From assembly GCA_016937825.1 (NCBI GenBank), contig JAFGVT010000119.1, positions 1-12,682 of the forward strand: a stretch of DNA of 12,682 nucleotides, in the 5' to 3' direction. The stretch is from Fidelibacterota bacterium (GTDB lineage: Bacteria > Fidelibacterota > Fidelibacteria > Fidelibacterales > Fidelibacteraceae). Position numbers and translations under genes: made by a program. Below, piece by piece: positions 5,604 to 12,682 of this stretch. The stretch's first letter is position 1. Every line of letters begins with the position of its first letter. A model generated the notes under the pieces. It searched no databases. It was not told where the DNA came from and saw nothing but the letters and a program-made list of their open reading frames with translations.

Positions 5604-6677
5604 CTAAACATTAAACCGTATATTCAGAATATCCCCGTCCTTGACCGGGTATTCCTTCCCCTCAAGGCGGACGAGCCCTTTGGCCTTTGCGGCCGCCATG
5701 GATCCTTCCCGGATGAAATCGTCGTAGGCGATCACTTCCGCGCGGATAAAACCTTTCTGCAGGTCGCTGTGGATGGTCCCGGCGGCTTCCGGAGCGGGCG
5801 CACCGGCACGCAGGGTCCAGGCGCGGACCTCATCTTCCCCGACGGTAAAGAACGAGATCAGACCGAAGGCCGCGTAGGACGTGGCGATCACGTGATGGAT
5901 CGCGGGTTCTTCGATCCCGAGTTCCTGCATGAACAGCAGGCGTTCCTCTTCCTCAAGCTCCTGGATCTCCTTTTCGCCCAGCGCGGAAACGGACGTGACC
6001 GGGATGCCGGGAAATGCTTCCCGGAAAGCGTTTTCATACCCCGCACGTTCCGCATAATGCGCTTCATCGCAGTTCAGCACCGCCATGAGCGGTTTCTTGG
6101 ACAGGAACTGAAAGCCACGGATCAGCTTGTCCTCGTGATCGTGGATCTCCACGTTCCGTAAGGGACGGTTCTCTTCAAGCACCGCTTTGCATTTTTCCAG
6201 GATGTCCAGTTCCTTCGGATTGAACTGCGGGGCACTGCGCACTTTCAGATGCCGGACCTTTTCAAGGCGGTTGTCCGCCACGATCAGATCGGCAAAGATA
6301 ATATCCTCCTCCAGGCGCTTCAGGTCCGCGACCGGATCGATCCGGGCGGCCTTGCCCTCGGCGTCGTAGCCGTCAAAGACCTGGATCACGGCGACCAGAC
6401 TGTCCGTCTGGCGCACGGCTTCCATGTACTTGGCCGCCTGGTCGGTGCGCAGGCTGGCGGGAATGCCCATCACATCGATACAGTCGAAGTAGGCATAGGT
6501 CGTTTTTTTCGGCCGGAACATTGCCGACAGGCGGTCGATCCGCTCGTCGGGGACCATGACCTGTCCGCGGTGGTATTCCGCCATGCCGGAATGGACCGAT
6601 TCGAATTTTCCCTGCGTGAGCAGTTCGAAGAGAGTGCTTTTCCCCGAATATTTTAAGCCGATAAATCCTAATTGCAT
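5604..6677 (-). CDS. Divergent YchF/Obg-like GTPase (DUF933 C-terminal domain)
   Basis: This 357-residue protein is close to the usual YchF length of about 363. The P-loop is GLKYSGKS (7-14), where classical YchF has GLPNVGKS. The segment VPDERIDRLSAMFRPKKT (42-59) matches the YchF-specific stretch before switch II. The G3 motif is DVMG (68-71), not the usual DIAGLV. The nucleotide-specificity motif is NCDE (202-205), the NxxE form that lets YchF accept ATP. The C-terminal 273-357 is a typical TGS-like DUF933 domain, with FFTVGEDEVRAW, AAGTIHSD and FIRAEVIAYDDF. YchF proteins bind ribosomes and act in translation and stress responses. The weak G domain but well kept C-terminus suggests a second, specialised YchF paralogue. 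The start has AAAGGA ten bases upstream, overlapping the stop of the M42 gene, so the two are co-transcribed. Confidence 0.85.
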   Translation of the reverse strand: MQLGFIGLKYSGKSTLFELLTQGKFESVHSGMAEYHRGQVMVPDERIDRLSAMFRPKKTTYAYFDCIDVMGIPASLRTDQAAKYMEAVRQTDSLVAVIQVFDGYDAEGKAARIDPVADLKRLEEDIIFADLIVADNRLEKVRHLKVRSAPQFNPKELDILEKCKAVLEENRPLRNVEIHDHEDKLIRGFQFLSKKPLMAVLNCDEAHYAERAGYENAFREAFPGIPVTSVSALGEKEIQELEEEERLLFMQELGIEEPAIHHVIATSYAAFGLISFFTVGEDEVRAWTLRAGAPAPEAAGTIHSDLQKGFIRAEVIAYDDFIREGSMAAAKAKGLVRLEGKEYPVKDGDILNIRFNV

Positions 6678-6687
6678 ATAGTCCTTT

Positions 6688-7695
6688 CTATTTCATTGAA
6701 TGAATGTACGCCATGATCAGCGCGCGGGTCGCGGCGATGCCGCCGGTGTGCGTGCGTTCCACGCCGTGCGAAGCGCTGACGCCCGGTCCGATCAGCCCGA
6801 CGCGGATATCCTTGCCGGCGCGCAGCAGGGCGGTGCCGTCGCTGGAGTAATAAGGGAAAACGTCAACGGTATAGGGGATGTTGTGCGTTTGCGCCAGCGA
6901 TTCCAGATGTTTTCGCAGGGTCAGGTCGTAAGGTCCCGCGGAATCTTTCGCGCAGACGGAGACCTTCGTTTCGTCGCCGGTCACTCCGTCGCCGACGACG
7001 CCCATGTCCGCAATGATCACATCTCTGACGGAATCGGGAAGTCCTGCCGGGCATCCGTTGCCCGTTTCTTCGTAATTGGAAAAATAAAAGCCGATCTTTT
7101 TGTCCCTCAGCGCGCCGGACTCGTTGAGCAGAATATCCAGCATGATGCCGGAACAGGCCTTGTCGTCGATGAAGCGCGATTTCAGGAAGCCGGTATCCGT
7201 CAGTTCCGGACGCGGGTCGAAGGCGACGAAATCGCCGACGGCGATGCCCAGCGCTTTCACCTCTTCGGGGGAATGCACGACGGCATCGAGGCGGACATGC
7301 ATGTTGGCCATGATGCGCTCGGTGGCCTTGACGTCCTTGTTCACGTGCGCGGCGGGATTGTCCACCAGAAAGGTCCCGCGGAAGGTCTTCCCGGTCATAG
7401 TGATGACCGTGACATACTCGCCTTCGAAGCTGTTGGGCGGGTAGCCGCCGAGCTGGGAGAGGCGCAGCGTGCCGCCGGCCGTGATCTCGCTGACCATGCC
7501 GCCGAGGGTATCGATATGCCCGATCACCATGACCGCCGGGTCGGCGACCCCGCTAACGATCAGCGATCCCTTGTAGGTGCGGGTGGTGAGATAATTCTGA
7601 GAGCGGACGCGCGACGCGATATGGTCGATGACCTGTTCCGTGTATCCCGTCGGGGAAGGGATGTCAAGCAGTTCTCTGATATAGGGTACGCTCAT
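6688..7695 (-). CDS. M42-family metallo-aminopeptidase
   Basis: This 335-residue cytoplasmic dizinc peptidase belongs to the M42 (FrvX/YsdC/TET) family. Probable zinc ligands and catalytic residues are in order: H60 and D62 in GHIDTLGGMV, D177/D178 in FIDDKACSG, E209/E210 in NYEETGNG, D230 in IIADMG, and H310 in SASHGVERTH. The segment CAKDSAGPYD and the PYYSSDGTALLRAG region also fit. M42 enzymes trim N-terminal residues from peptides, often as large dodecamers downstream of the proteasome or Clp-type proteases. The open frame extends to 7746, but the ATG at 7695 is preferred: GGAGG lies four bases before it and MSVPYIRELL matches the family N-terminus. It shares a tight gap of ten bases with the downstream YchF-like gene. 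Substrate specificity cannot be read from sequence. Confidence 0.9.
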   Translation of the reverse strand: MSVPYIRELLDIPSPTGYTEQVIDHIASRVRSQNYLTTRTYKGSLIVSGVADPAVMVIGHIDTLGGMVSEITAGGTLRLSQLGGYPPNSFEGEYVTVITMTGKTFRGTFLVDNPAAHVNKDVKATERIMANMHVRLDAVVHSPEEVKALGIAVGDFVAFDPRPELTDTGFLKSRFIDDKACSGIMLDILLNESGALRDKKIGFYFSNYEETGNGCPAGLPDSVRDVIIADMGVVGDGVTGDETKVSVCAKDSAGPYDLTLRKHLESLAQTHNIPYTVDVFPYYSSDGTALLRAGKDIRVGLIGPGVSASHGVERTHTGGIAATRALIMAYIHSMK

Positions 7696-7716
7696 AAGAC
7701 CTCCGTGAATTTCCGG

Positions 7717-7746
7717 AATATACAGGCAAATCGCAGTAAAAAACAA
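7717..7746 (-). promoter_or_regulatory. Probable promoter of the M42-YchF pair
   Basis: Read on the - strand, TTGTTT (7741-7746) and TATATT (7717-7722) are 18 bases apart and match the -35 and -10 consensus at four and five of six positions. The site is in the 109-base gap between the DUF6320-like gene and the M42 gene. Transcription would start near 7710, about 15 bases before the peptidase ATG. This suggests the last two genes can be expressed apart from the upstream acyltransferase pair. Confidence 0.5.
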
Positions 7747-7804
7747 CCAGATAGTGCGCGGGAAACGCAGAACGGGGGAAGGTGCAGAAGGTTTCGTTCA
7801 GGGG

Positions 7805-8686
7805 CTAACGGTGAAACTTCATCACAACGAAACTGCGCAGCTTTTTGATGTTGCGCAGCATCAGCGCGGTCAGGCTGAGGGGAACCAGCGCGGAGATGAC
7901 GATCAAAGACCAGCTGAGGGTAAAACTGCCCGTCACATAACGGTTCACGGTCAGGTCCACGACGATCGACAGCAGCGCGGCATTGAAGAACAGGATGGCG
8001 AAAAAATTATAGATATCGAAGATGAGCGACTTGATCTCAAAAAAGGACACAAGCGTAAAGATCAGGACCGCCAGATAGACCGGCAGGACCAGGCGAAGGA
8101 TCACGGCATTGTCTACCAGCATGAAGGCGAACAGGGCGGTAAATAGCAGGGACGCCAGCATATAATAGATGATCATGGGGATCCACTTCTTCACCCGCTC
8201 GGAAATAAAGATGCCGCTCAGAATGATCCAGGCAAAGAGAAGGCCCGCCGAAGCGAACTTCGCCCAGGCAAGGTTCCCGGAAATGAGATAATTCAGTACC
8301 AGAAGGTAGATCGCCGTCGCGATGGAATCGAAGGTATACAGCCGAAGGAACGTGTTCTTAAGGTTAAAGAAGGGGAGCGCGACCGTGAACCAGAGGTAGA
8401 TCAGGCTCCATACCGGTATCAGGGACCAGGAAAATGTATGGTTGACGATAAAATTGACGAGAAGCAAGATCACGACATACATGGAAAAAACAAGGGTCAG
8501 AACGGTCCCCGCCAACAGACGTTTCATGTGGTCGGTGTTCTTGCCCCGCAGATGCTCCCGGTAAAGGGGATAGTCCCGCGTCTGGGGATCGATCTTTGCT
8601 TCCGGGTCCATGACGCGGGTATGGCACAGGGGGCAGCTCTCATGATAGGGCGCGAGTTTCACGCCGCAATGTACGCAATAGGACAT
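7805..8686 (-). CDS. Membrane protein with N-terminal zinc ribbon (DUF6320-like)
   Basis: This protein has 293 residues. The first 25 form a zinc ribbon, CVHCG and CPLCH, with cysteines 4, 7, 18 and 21. After a soluble linker to about residue 50 there are eight hydrophobic stretches of 20-25 residues, so an eight-helix inner-membrane protein is expected with the ribbon at the cytoplasmic end. There is no catalytic motif that I recognise. From memory, proteins of the DUF6320 type occur beside alcohol-acetyltransferase-like genes in anaerobes, and here the upstream neighbour is exactly such a gene, eight bases away. The assignment to that family is by this pattern and is not certain. The start is ATG at 8686, with GAGGTG four bases upstream; a TTG at 8698 is possible but poorer. 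Its role may be to transport, anchor or accept the product of the acyltransferase (inference). Confidence 0.75.
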   Translation of the reverse strand: MSYCVHCGVKLAPYHESCPLCHTRVMDPEAKIDPQTRDYPLYREHLRGKNTDHMKRLLAGTVLTLVFSMYVVILLLVNFIVNHTFSWSLIPVWSLIYLWFTVALPFFNLKNTFLRLYTFDSIATAIYLLVLNYLISGNLAWAKFASAGLLFAWIILSGIFISERVKKWIPMIIYYMLASLLFTALFAFMLVDNAVILRLVLPVYLAVLIFTLVSFFEIKSLIFDIYNFFAILFFNAALLSIVVDLTVNRYVTGSFTLSWSLIVISALVPLSLTALMLRNIKKLRSFVVMKFHR

Positions 8687-8694
8687 TTGACACC

Positions 8695-10005
8695 TCAATT
8701 ACTCGTAATACTGACTTGAACGCCCATTTCCACCAGCCGGCGGAAGATATGCCGTTCCACCCGGGGCTCGCGGCAAACGCGTCCGAAATTGATATGGATG
8801 CGGTCCTTGAAACCCAGTACGCCGCAGGAGGTCAGGCTGTGGACCGAGGGACCCAGCAGGACCCCGAAGTCATCGATATGCGCTTCCATTTCCACAGGAA
8901 GCCGTATCGCGCCCAGGTTCGAGATGGTCCCCGAGAACTGCGCATGCCCCTGCGTGTTGGATAAATACCGGATCACAAAATTTTTCACGTTCACCGGCGT
9001 ATGCCGGATGAAGTTATTCTCGCCCAGGGCGCAATTGTCCTGCACCATGGTCAGCAGGTAGTCCCGCGTTACATGCGTCTCCATGTAGGATTTAAGGAAA
9101 GACGTGATATCCTCGAATTTTTCGATCTTCCGGGGATCGAAGCGGGGAACGACAAAAAGGGAAAAATTGCGCATGGAACGGATGGGGTAGAGATTGCGCA
9201 TGTTGACGGGGATCTCCATGCCGATCGGCCGGTGTCTGGCGGTGTCCTTTTTCTGCTCGTGCTGGATCCGGATCAGGGCTTCGACATAGAGCGCGGCCAG
9301 CAGTTCCGTTATCTTGACGTCATGTTGTTTGGCAAGAGCTTTGATCTGGTCCAGCGCTACGGTGCCCGTAATGATCTTGAAATTTCCCAGGGGCAGCAGG
9401 CGGTCGCGCATTTTGAACACGGCGTCCGTGTTGAAAAGCGCCCGGGTATGGGGCTCCTTGCTCAGGTTCTCTTTTTCGATCTCCAGGACCTTCAGGAAGG
9501 CGTCCTGGTATTCCTCGGGAAGCGGTTCTTCGTTGATATCCAGGATCCCGTCCGGGATGCCGGAAAGCTTCCCCTTGAGCAGCAGGTAGTGCGCGACCAG
9601 GGTCTTCAGGAATTCGATCCCGCCGGTGCCGTCGGTCAGGACGTGGGAAAATTCGACGGAGATCCGTTTCCCGTAGATGCGGACAAGGTAGCGGTAGCCG
9701 TTGTTGTAAACCGGATACAGGCGTTCGCAGGGCGTCGGGGTCTCGGGCCAGAGGACGGAAGGGCTGTCGTTGCGCTCAAAATAGTTCCAGAAAAGGCCGG
9801 TGCGAAGGTATACATTGTAATAGGGGAAACGGGGCTTTACGATATTCAGTGCCTGAAGAAGAAGGTCTTCGTCGACCTCCTCAAACAGGGTCATGGATAT
9901 CCGGAAGACCGTCGTGTTCTCGGGAGATTCGATCGCAGGGTATATTTTCGCCGAGGTATCAAGACGATACCAGGAGTGGTCCGTTGTATGTGTATGCCGT
10001 TTCAT
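8695..10005 (-). CDS. Condensation / alcohol-acetyltransferase-like acyltransferase
   Basis: This 436-residue protein is of the CoA-dependent acyltransferase superfamily (chloramphenicol acetyltransferase fold shared by NRPS condensation domains, PapA and alcohol acetyltransferases). The catalytic HxxxDG motif is HVLTDG (H121 to G126). Further family marks are PVNMRNLYP (266-274), FSGTISNLG (357-365) and IDDFGVLLG (377-385, the structural DFG-type motif). No signal peptide or membrane helix is seen, so it is cytosolic. Such enzymes move an acyl group from a thioester to a hydroxyl or amine; neither substrate can be read here. No carrier-protein domain is present. The frame is open back to 10212, but the first 69 residues look non-coding (Ser/Arg/Pro-rich, no homology sense). 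ATG 10005 is chosen because MKRHTHTTDHSWYRLDTSAK fits the family start, although its Shine-Dalgarno (GCGGAACAG) is weak. It is the first gene of the - strand cluster and probably of the operon with the zinc-ribbon membrane protein. Confidence 0.85.
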   Translation of the reverse strand: MKRHTHTTDHSWYRLDTSAKIYPAIESPENTTVFRISMTLFEEVDEDLLLQALNIVKPRFPYYNVYLRTGLFWNYFERNDSPSVLWPETPTPCERLYPVYNNGYRYLVRIYGKRISVEFSHVLTDGTGGIEFLKTLVAHYLLLKGKLSGIPDGILDINEEPLPEEYQDAFLKVLEIEKENLSKEPHTRALFNTDAVFKMRDRLLPLGNFKIITGTVALDQIKALAKQHDVKITELLAALYVEALIRIQHEQKKDTARHRPIGMEIPVNMRNLYPIRSMRNFSLFVVPRFDPRKIEKFEDITSFLKSYMETHVTRDYLLTMVQDNCALGENNFIRHTPVNVKNFVIRYLSNTQGHAQFSGTISNLGAIRLPVEMEAHIDDFGVLLGPSVHSLTSCGVLGFKDRIHINFGRVCREPRVERHIFRRLVEMGVQVSITSN

Positions 10006-10128
10006 CTGTTCCGCTGCCTGTTTTAAAACATATAATGATACGATGAATTTTGATAAAACCGAAGTATTTTTTCCGCTGCCGGGATTTCGGGCCGGCCGGG
10101 TGGAGGCGCAGGAATCGCGTGACCGGCT

Positions 10129-10148
10129 CTGTGAAGAGGCTTTCACAG
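10129..10148. other. Inverted repeat in the divergent intergenic region
   Basis: The 239 bases between the divergent acyltransferase and methyltransferase genes (10006-10244) hold no credible gene. They contain CTGTGAA (10129-10135) and TTCACAG (10142-10148), a 7-bp inverted repeat around GAGGCT that could bind a dimeric regulator of either gene. A G+C-rich self-complementary stretch (GGGCCGGCC, near 10089) lies further left. A TATAAT at 10031-10036 on the + strand has no good partner -35, so I do not call a promoter there. Confidence 0.4.
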
Positions 10149-10244
10149 GACCTTGATGCGTCAAAACTGAAGATTGCGGACGTATTTTTTCGCTGAAACG
10201 TAAAATCTGCATGCTTCGCGCCCGGGGATTTTATATATTCAGCC

Positions 10245-11015
10245 ATGAGCACGATCCAAACGGACATTCTGACCCGGGACATCTTGAAAACGGCTGCTTC
10301 CCTGCAGAACAAGAAATTCCGTTCCCTGGAAAACCGCCTTTTGATCGAGGGGACCCTGCCCCTCGAAGAAGCCCTGAAAAGCGAATACCGGGTTACCGAT
10401 ATATTTTACTCTCCCTTTCTTCTTGAAAAGCCGGGCCTGCGGGAATTGATCGCCGGCGCCCAGGCGCGCTGGGGCACCCGCTGCTTCGAGACGACGGGAA
10501 GCCAGCTGAAGCAACTGTCCAGCGAAGTGACGCCGCAGGGCCTCGTTGCGATCGCCGAACAAAAGACCTTTGATATCGCCGAAATGAGCGGGAATATCCT
10601 TGTCCTTGACCGGCTTCAGGACCCGGGCAACGTCGGAACGCTGTTCCGGATCGCCCACTGGTTCGGACTGGGCGGGATCCTGCTGATAAAAGGAACCGTG
10701 GAGGCCGCCAATCCCAAAGCGGTCCGCGCCAGTATGGGCTCCTTTTTCCATATCCCCTTCGTCTATTCCGAAAACATTCCCCCGGCCTTGCTGGAAGACC
10801 GGACGCTGCTTCTGAGCAAAACCCGCGGAAAGACCGGCTTCCGGGATATCGGTCCGGAAAAATTCATCCTGGTGATCGGGAACGAAGCCCGGGGGATCGA
10901 CCCTCTTTTCGACGCCTACCCGCACCGGGACCTAACGCTTCCTCCTTTGGGCGGCGCCGAATCACTGAACGCCGCGGTGGCCGCTGCGGCCATCCTGAGT
11001 AAACTCCTCTACTGA
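10245..11015 (+). CDS. TrmH/SpoU-family RNA 2'-O-ribose methyltransferase
   Basis: This 256-residue SPOUT methyltransferase transfers a methyl group from S-adenosylmethionine to a ribose 2'-OH in tRNA or rRNA. An N-terminal substrate-binding domain (about 30-105, with RLLIEGTLPLEEAL) is followed by the three SpoU motifs. Motif 1 is LDRLQDPGNVGTLFR (121-135), motif 2 is VIGNEARGI (210-218), and motif 3 is LPPLGGAESLNAAVAAA (232-248); motifs 2 and 3 form the trefoil-knot cofactor site. The length and the N-terminal domain fit the RlmB/TrmH-like group, but the modified nucleotide cannot be told from sequence. The start ATG 10245 has no Shine-Dalgarno sequence close by; TATATATT lies at 10232-10239, just ahead of it. 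The next gene begins two bases after the stop, suggesting one transcript. Confidence 0.92.
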   Translation: MSTIQTDILTRDILKTAASLQNKKFRSLENRLLIEGTLPLEEALKSEYRVTDIFYSPFLLEKPGLRELIAGAQARWGTRCFETTGSQLKQLSSEVTPQGLVAIAEQKTFDIAEMSGNILVLDRLQDPGNVGTLFRIAHWFGLGGILLIKGTVEAANPKAVRASMGSFFHIPFVYSENIPPALLEDRTLLLSKTRGKTGFRDIGPEKFILVIGNEARGIDPLFDAYPHRDLTLPPLGGAESLNAAVAAAAILSKLLY

Positions 11016-11017
11016 CC

Positions 11018-12454
11018 ATGAGATCATTCATCCGCATCCTGACCCTTTTAGGTATTCTGGCAACGCTGCTGCAGGCGGGATCGCCGCTGACCCTGATCAA
11101 TCCGACCTATCTCGGGAACGAACAGCGCAATTATTACGGAAATGCCGCACCCTCGCGGCTGGACATTATCTGGAAGACCGATATCGGGGAAGGCAGAACC
11201 AAAGTGGGTCAGGCGGAACGCGTCTGGAAAGGCAGCGGCTGGACCGGACAGCCCCTGATGCTGGAGGAGAACGGCCGCCTGTTCCTGGTCCACGGCTCGC
11301 TGGACCACCGGGTAAGAAAGATCGACGCCCTTGGCGGCGAGGTGATATGGACCTGTGAATTTCCCGATGCGATCAAGGGGACCGGGACCTTGTGGCAGTT
11401 CGGGGACCGGTCGCGGACCATGCTCATCCAGGGAAGCCGTCGCGGCCTGAACGCCAGCACATGGTCCACCGAGCTATATCCCCTTCGCGCCCTCGACATC
11501 GCAGACGGAAGCGAGATCTGGCGCTATCACGTGATGAGAGGCGAAAGCTTTTCGACGGACGTGGACGGAACGCCCCTCATCTATCGGGACACCGTTTATC
11601 TGGGGCTTGAGAACGGGTATTTCGTGGTGTTCGATCCCGATCCGGAACGAACCGTCCCCTACAAACAATATTTCAGACCCAAAACACTTGAAAAACATCC
11701 CTTGTTCAACGATGGCGACAAGATCCTGCACGGACAGAACCTGGTGACCGAATCCTCTCCCGCACGCCTCGGGAACAGGCTCTATATCACCGCGGGATCG
11801 GGGCATGTGTACGGGTACGACCTGACGACCCGGAAGATCGAGTGGGACTTTTTTGTCGGCGCGGACATGGACGGCAGTCCGGTCGTGACCTTCGACAGCT
11901 GTATCCTGGTCCCGGTCGAAAAGGAATACATCAGCGGACAGGGCGGGGTCTTTAAGCTCGACCCCTCCAAACCCGCGGATTCTTCCTGCGTGGTTTGGTA
12001 TTTCCCGACGGGCGACGACGCTACCGCCGGCTCCGCCTGGAAGGGAGGAGTGGTCGCGAGCCCCGCGGTCAACGACCTGACACGCCCGGAAAACCTGCCC
12101 CATATTGCGGGATTTTCGGCGATCGACGGATATCTGTACCTGGTTGAGCACGACAGCACGGATACCGCCAGGGTTTGGGGACCGAACCGGGAACACCGCT
12201 ATCCGAAACCCCGGCTGATCGCCAGCCGCTGGGTCGGCAAGGGAATCTCCACGCCCCTCTTGATCGGGAACCGCATCGTTTCCGCCAGCTACAGCGGCGT
12301 GTCGCTTTTCGAATTTTCACCGGAAGGGAAAGTGCTGCGCCTTCAGCGCCGTTACATCGGCGGCGTGGAATCCACACCCTTTGTCCACAATAAGCGCATT
12401 TACGTCGGCTCGCGTGACGGATACCTCTATTGTCTGGGCGAAGCGGAAGAATAA
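11018..12454 (+). CDS. Exported PQQ-type (BamB-like) beta-propeller protein
   Basis: This 478-residue protein begins with a signal peptide: MRSFIRI, a hydrophobic core LLGILATLL, then a likely cleavage near QAG at 19-21. The mature part is a repeat protein with blades of the form x-S-P-x-V...IYVGSxDGYLYxLD and tryptophan-docking ends: IDALGGEVIW (102-111), LDIADGSEIW (159-168), YDLTTRKIEW (267-276) and, near the C-terminus, IYVGSRDGYLYCL (461-473). I count seven or eight blades. Similar proteins include the BAM component BamB and PQQ dehydrogenases, but the length and the absence of a lipobox mean neither can be assigned. A binding or scaffold role outside the cytoplasm is most likely. There is no Shine-Dalgarno sequence, and the start is two bases after the methyltransferase stop, so translation is probably coupled. 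There is no catalytic site that I can identify. Confidence 0.8.
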   Translation: MRSFIRILTLLGILATLLQAGSPLTLINPTYLGNEQRNYYGNAAPSRLDIIWKTDIGEGRTKVGQAERVWKGSGWTGQPLMLEENGRLFLVHGSLDHRVRKIDALGGEVIWTCEFPDAIKGTGTLWQFGDRSRTMLIQGSRRGLNASTWSTELYPLRALDIADGSEIWRYHVMRGESFSTDVDGTPLIYRDTVYLGLENGYFVVFDPDPERTVPYKQYFRPKTLEKHPLFNDGDKILHGQNLVTESSPARLGNRLYITAGSGHVYGYDLTTRKIEWDFFVGADMDGSPVVTFDSCILVPVEKEYISGQGGVFKLDPSKPADSSCVVWYFPTGDDATAGSAWKGGVVASPAVNDLTRPENLPHIAGFSAIDGYLYLVEHDSTDTARVWGPNREHRYPKPRLIASRWVGKGISTPLLIGNRIVSASYSGVSLFEFSPEGKVLRLQRRYIGGVESTPFVHNKRIYVGSRDGYLYCLGEAEE

Positions 12455-12475
12455 ACCCGGGGAAAAGATCCGGGT
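12455..12475 (+). other. Inverted repeat just after the beta-propeller stop codon
   Basis: ACCCGG (12455-12460) and CCGGGT (12470-12475) can form a 6-bp stem with a 9-base loop directly after the stop codon. It is followed by CTCCTCGCC, not a T-run, so it is not a complete intrinsic terminator. It may protect the 3' end together with the terminator downstream. Confidence 0.35.
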
Positions 12476-12542
12476 CTCCTCGCCTCAAAGGCAGGGTGGC
12501 TGATTTTCCCGGACGGACGGCTCACGGATAAAGCGGAAGGAT

Positions 12543-12573
12543 AAAAAAACGGCACCCATCGGTGCCTTTTCTT
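12543..12573. terminator. Bidirectional intrinsic terminator between convergent genes
   Basis: GGCACC (12551-12556) and GGTGCC (12561-12566) form a G+C-rich 6-bp stem with the tetraloop CATC. It is flanked by seven A on the left (12543-12549) and TTTTCTT on the right (12567-12573). It can end transcripts from both sides: the beta-propeller gene on the + strand and the M23 peptidase gene on the - strand. Confidence 0.88.
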
Positions 12574-12594
12574 ATCTGATCACGAAAGCATTCG

Positions 12595-12682
12595 TTAGAG
12601 CGATTTGTCATCCCACATGTACTTTGAGGGATTGACGGGTTTCCCGTCCTTCTGCACTTCATAATGCAGGTGGGGTCCGGTA
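12595..12682 (-). CDS. M23-family (LytM-type) peptidase, C-terminal end only
   Basis: Read on the - strand from the window edge, the last 28 residues of a protein are visible, ending with TAA at 12595-12597. The first visible part, GPHLHYEV, contains the HxH motif of M23 zinc endopeptidases (LytM, EnvC/NlpD, DipM). The following KDGKPVNPSKYM matches the usual C-terminal tail of that family. M23 enzymes cut peptidoglycan cross-bridges or regulate amidases outside the cytoplasm. The rest of the gene lies outside the window, so export signals and completeness are unknown. Confidence 0.85.
   Translation of the reverse strand, partial: TGPHLHYEVQKDGKPVNPSKYMWDDKSL

Noticed and set aside
6700..7848. 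382-codon + strand frame opposite the M42 gene
   Set aside because: The M42 peptidase on the - strand has a full set of metal ligands, while this frame is rich in Arg, Gly, Asp and His without motifs.
10031..10036. TATAAT as a + strand promoter for the methyltransferase
   Set aside because: No acceptable -35 hexamer lies 16 to 18 bases upstream, and the leader would be about 200 bases.
10006..10212. 69-residue N-terminal extension of the acyltransferase
   Set aside because: The extension is low-complexity, has no family match and crosses the inverted repeat; the family N-terminus begins at the ATG at 10005.

Overview
This is a bacterial chromosomal segment with compact, mostly housekeeping genes, interrupted by two unusually repeat-rich gaps (1381-2188 and 5310-5603). 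Codon use is G+C-rich, while the repeat-rich gaps are A+T-rich. Clear Shine-Dalgarno sequences precede several starts (nucleotidyltransferase, tig, M42 peptidase, DUF6320-like gene). The kinase-RapZ C-domain fusion next to a sugar-1-phosphate nucleotidyltransferase is an arrangement I associate with Bacteroidota and related FCB-group anaerobes. The strong Shine-Dalgarno sites argue against a typical Bacteroidota member, so an FCB-type relative (for example Cloacimonadota-like) is my best but uncertain guess. A periplasmic or secreted beta-propeller and an M23 peptidase suit a cell with an envelope to maintain.

Left part, + strand: the end of an APH kinase/RapZ-C fusion (1-552), a 14-bp hairpin (603-645) and a MurU-like nucleotidyltransferase (679-1380). 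Together these look like an amino-sugar salvage or cell-wall recycling pair. About 800 bases without a gene follow. They hold two ~200-bp modules, each with three near-palindromes AACTTG-N3-CAAGTT, then an A+T-rich 11-bp/66-bp tandem array, then a good sigma70-type promoter.

That promoter leads into tig-clpP-clpX (2189-5309), joined by 4-bp and 1-bp overlaps. This is the classic trigger factor and ClpXP protease operon. The convergent gap 5310-5603 contains three different short tandem repeats (34-bp, 8-bp and ATCGAC-type).

Middle part, - strand, read right to left: a condensation/alcohol-acetyltransferase-like enzyme (10005-8695), an eight-helix membrane protein with an N-terminal zinc ribbon (DUF6320-like, 8686-7805), an M42 aminopeptidase (7695-6688) and a divergent YchF-like GTPase (6677-5604). 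The first two form a tight pair of unknown function and are the best candidate here for an undescribed system. The last two form a second tight pair with its own probable promoter.

Right part, + strand: a TrmH/SpoU RNA methyltransferase (10245-11015) with a PQQ-type beta-propeller protein two bases downstream (11018-12454). A bidirectional terminator (12543-12573) separates these from the tail of an M23 peptidase on the - strand at the window edge. I found no CRISPR array, tRNA, rRNA, integrase or transposase.
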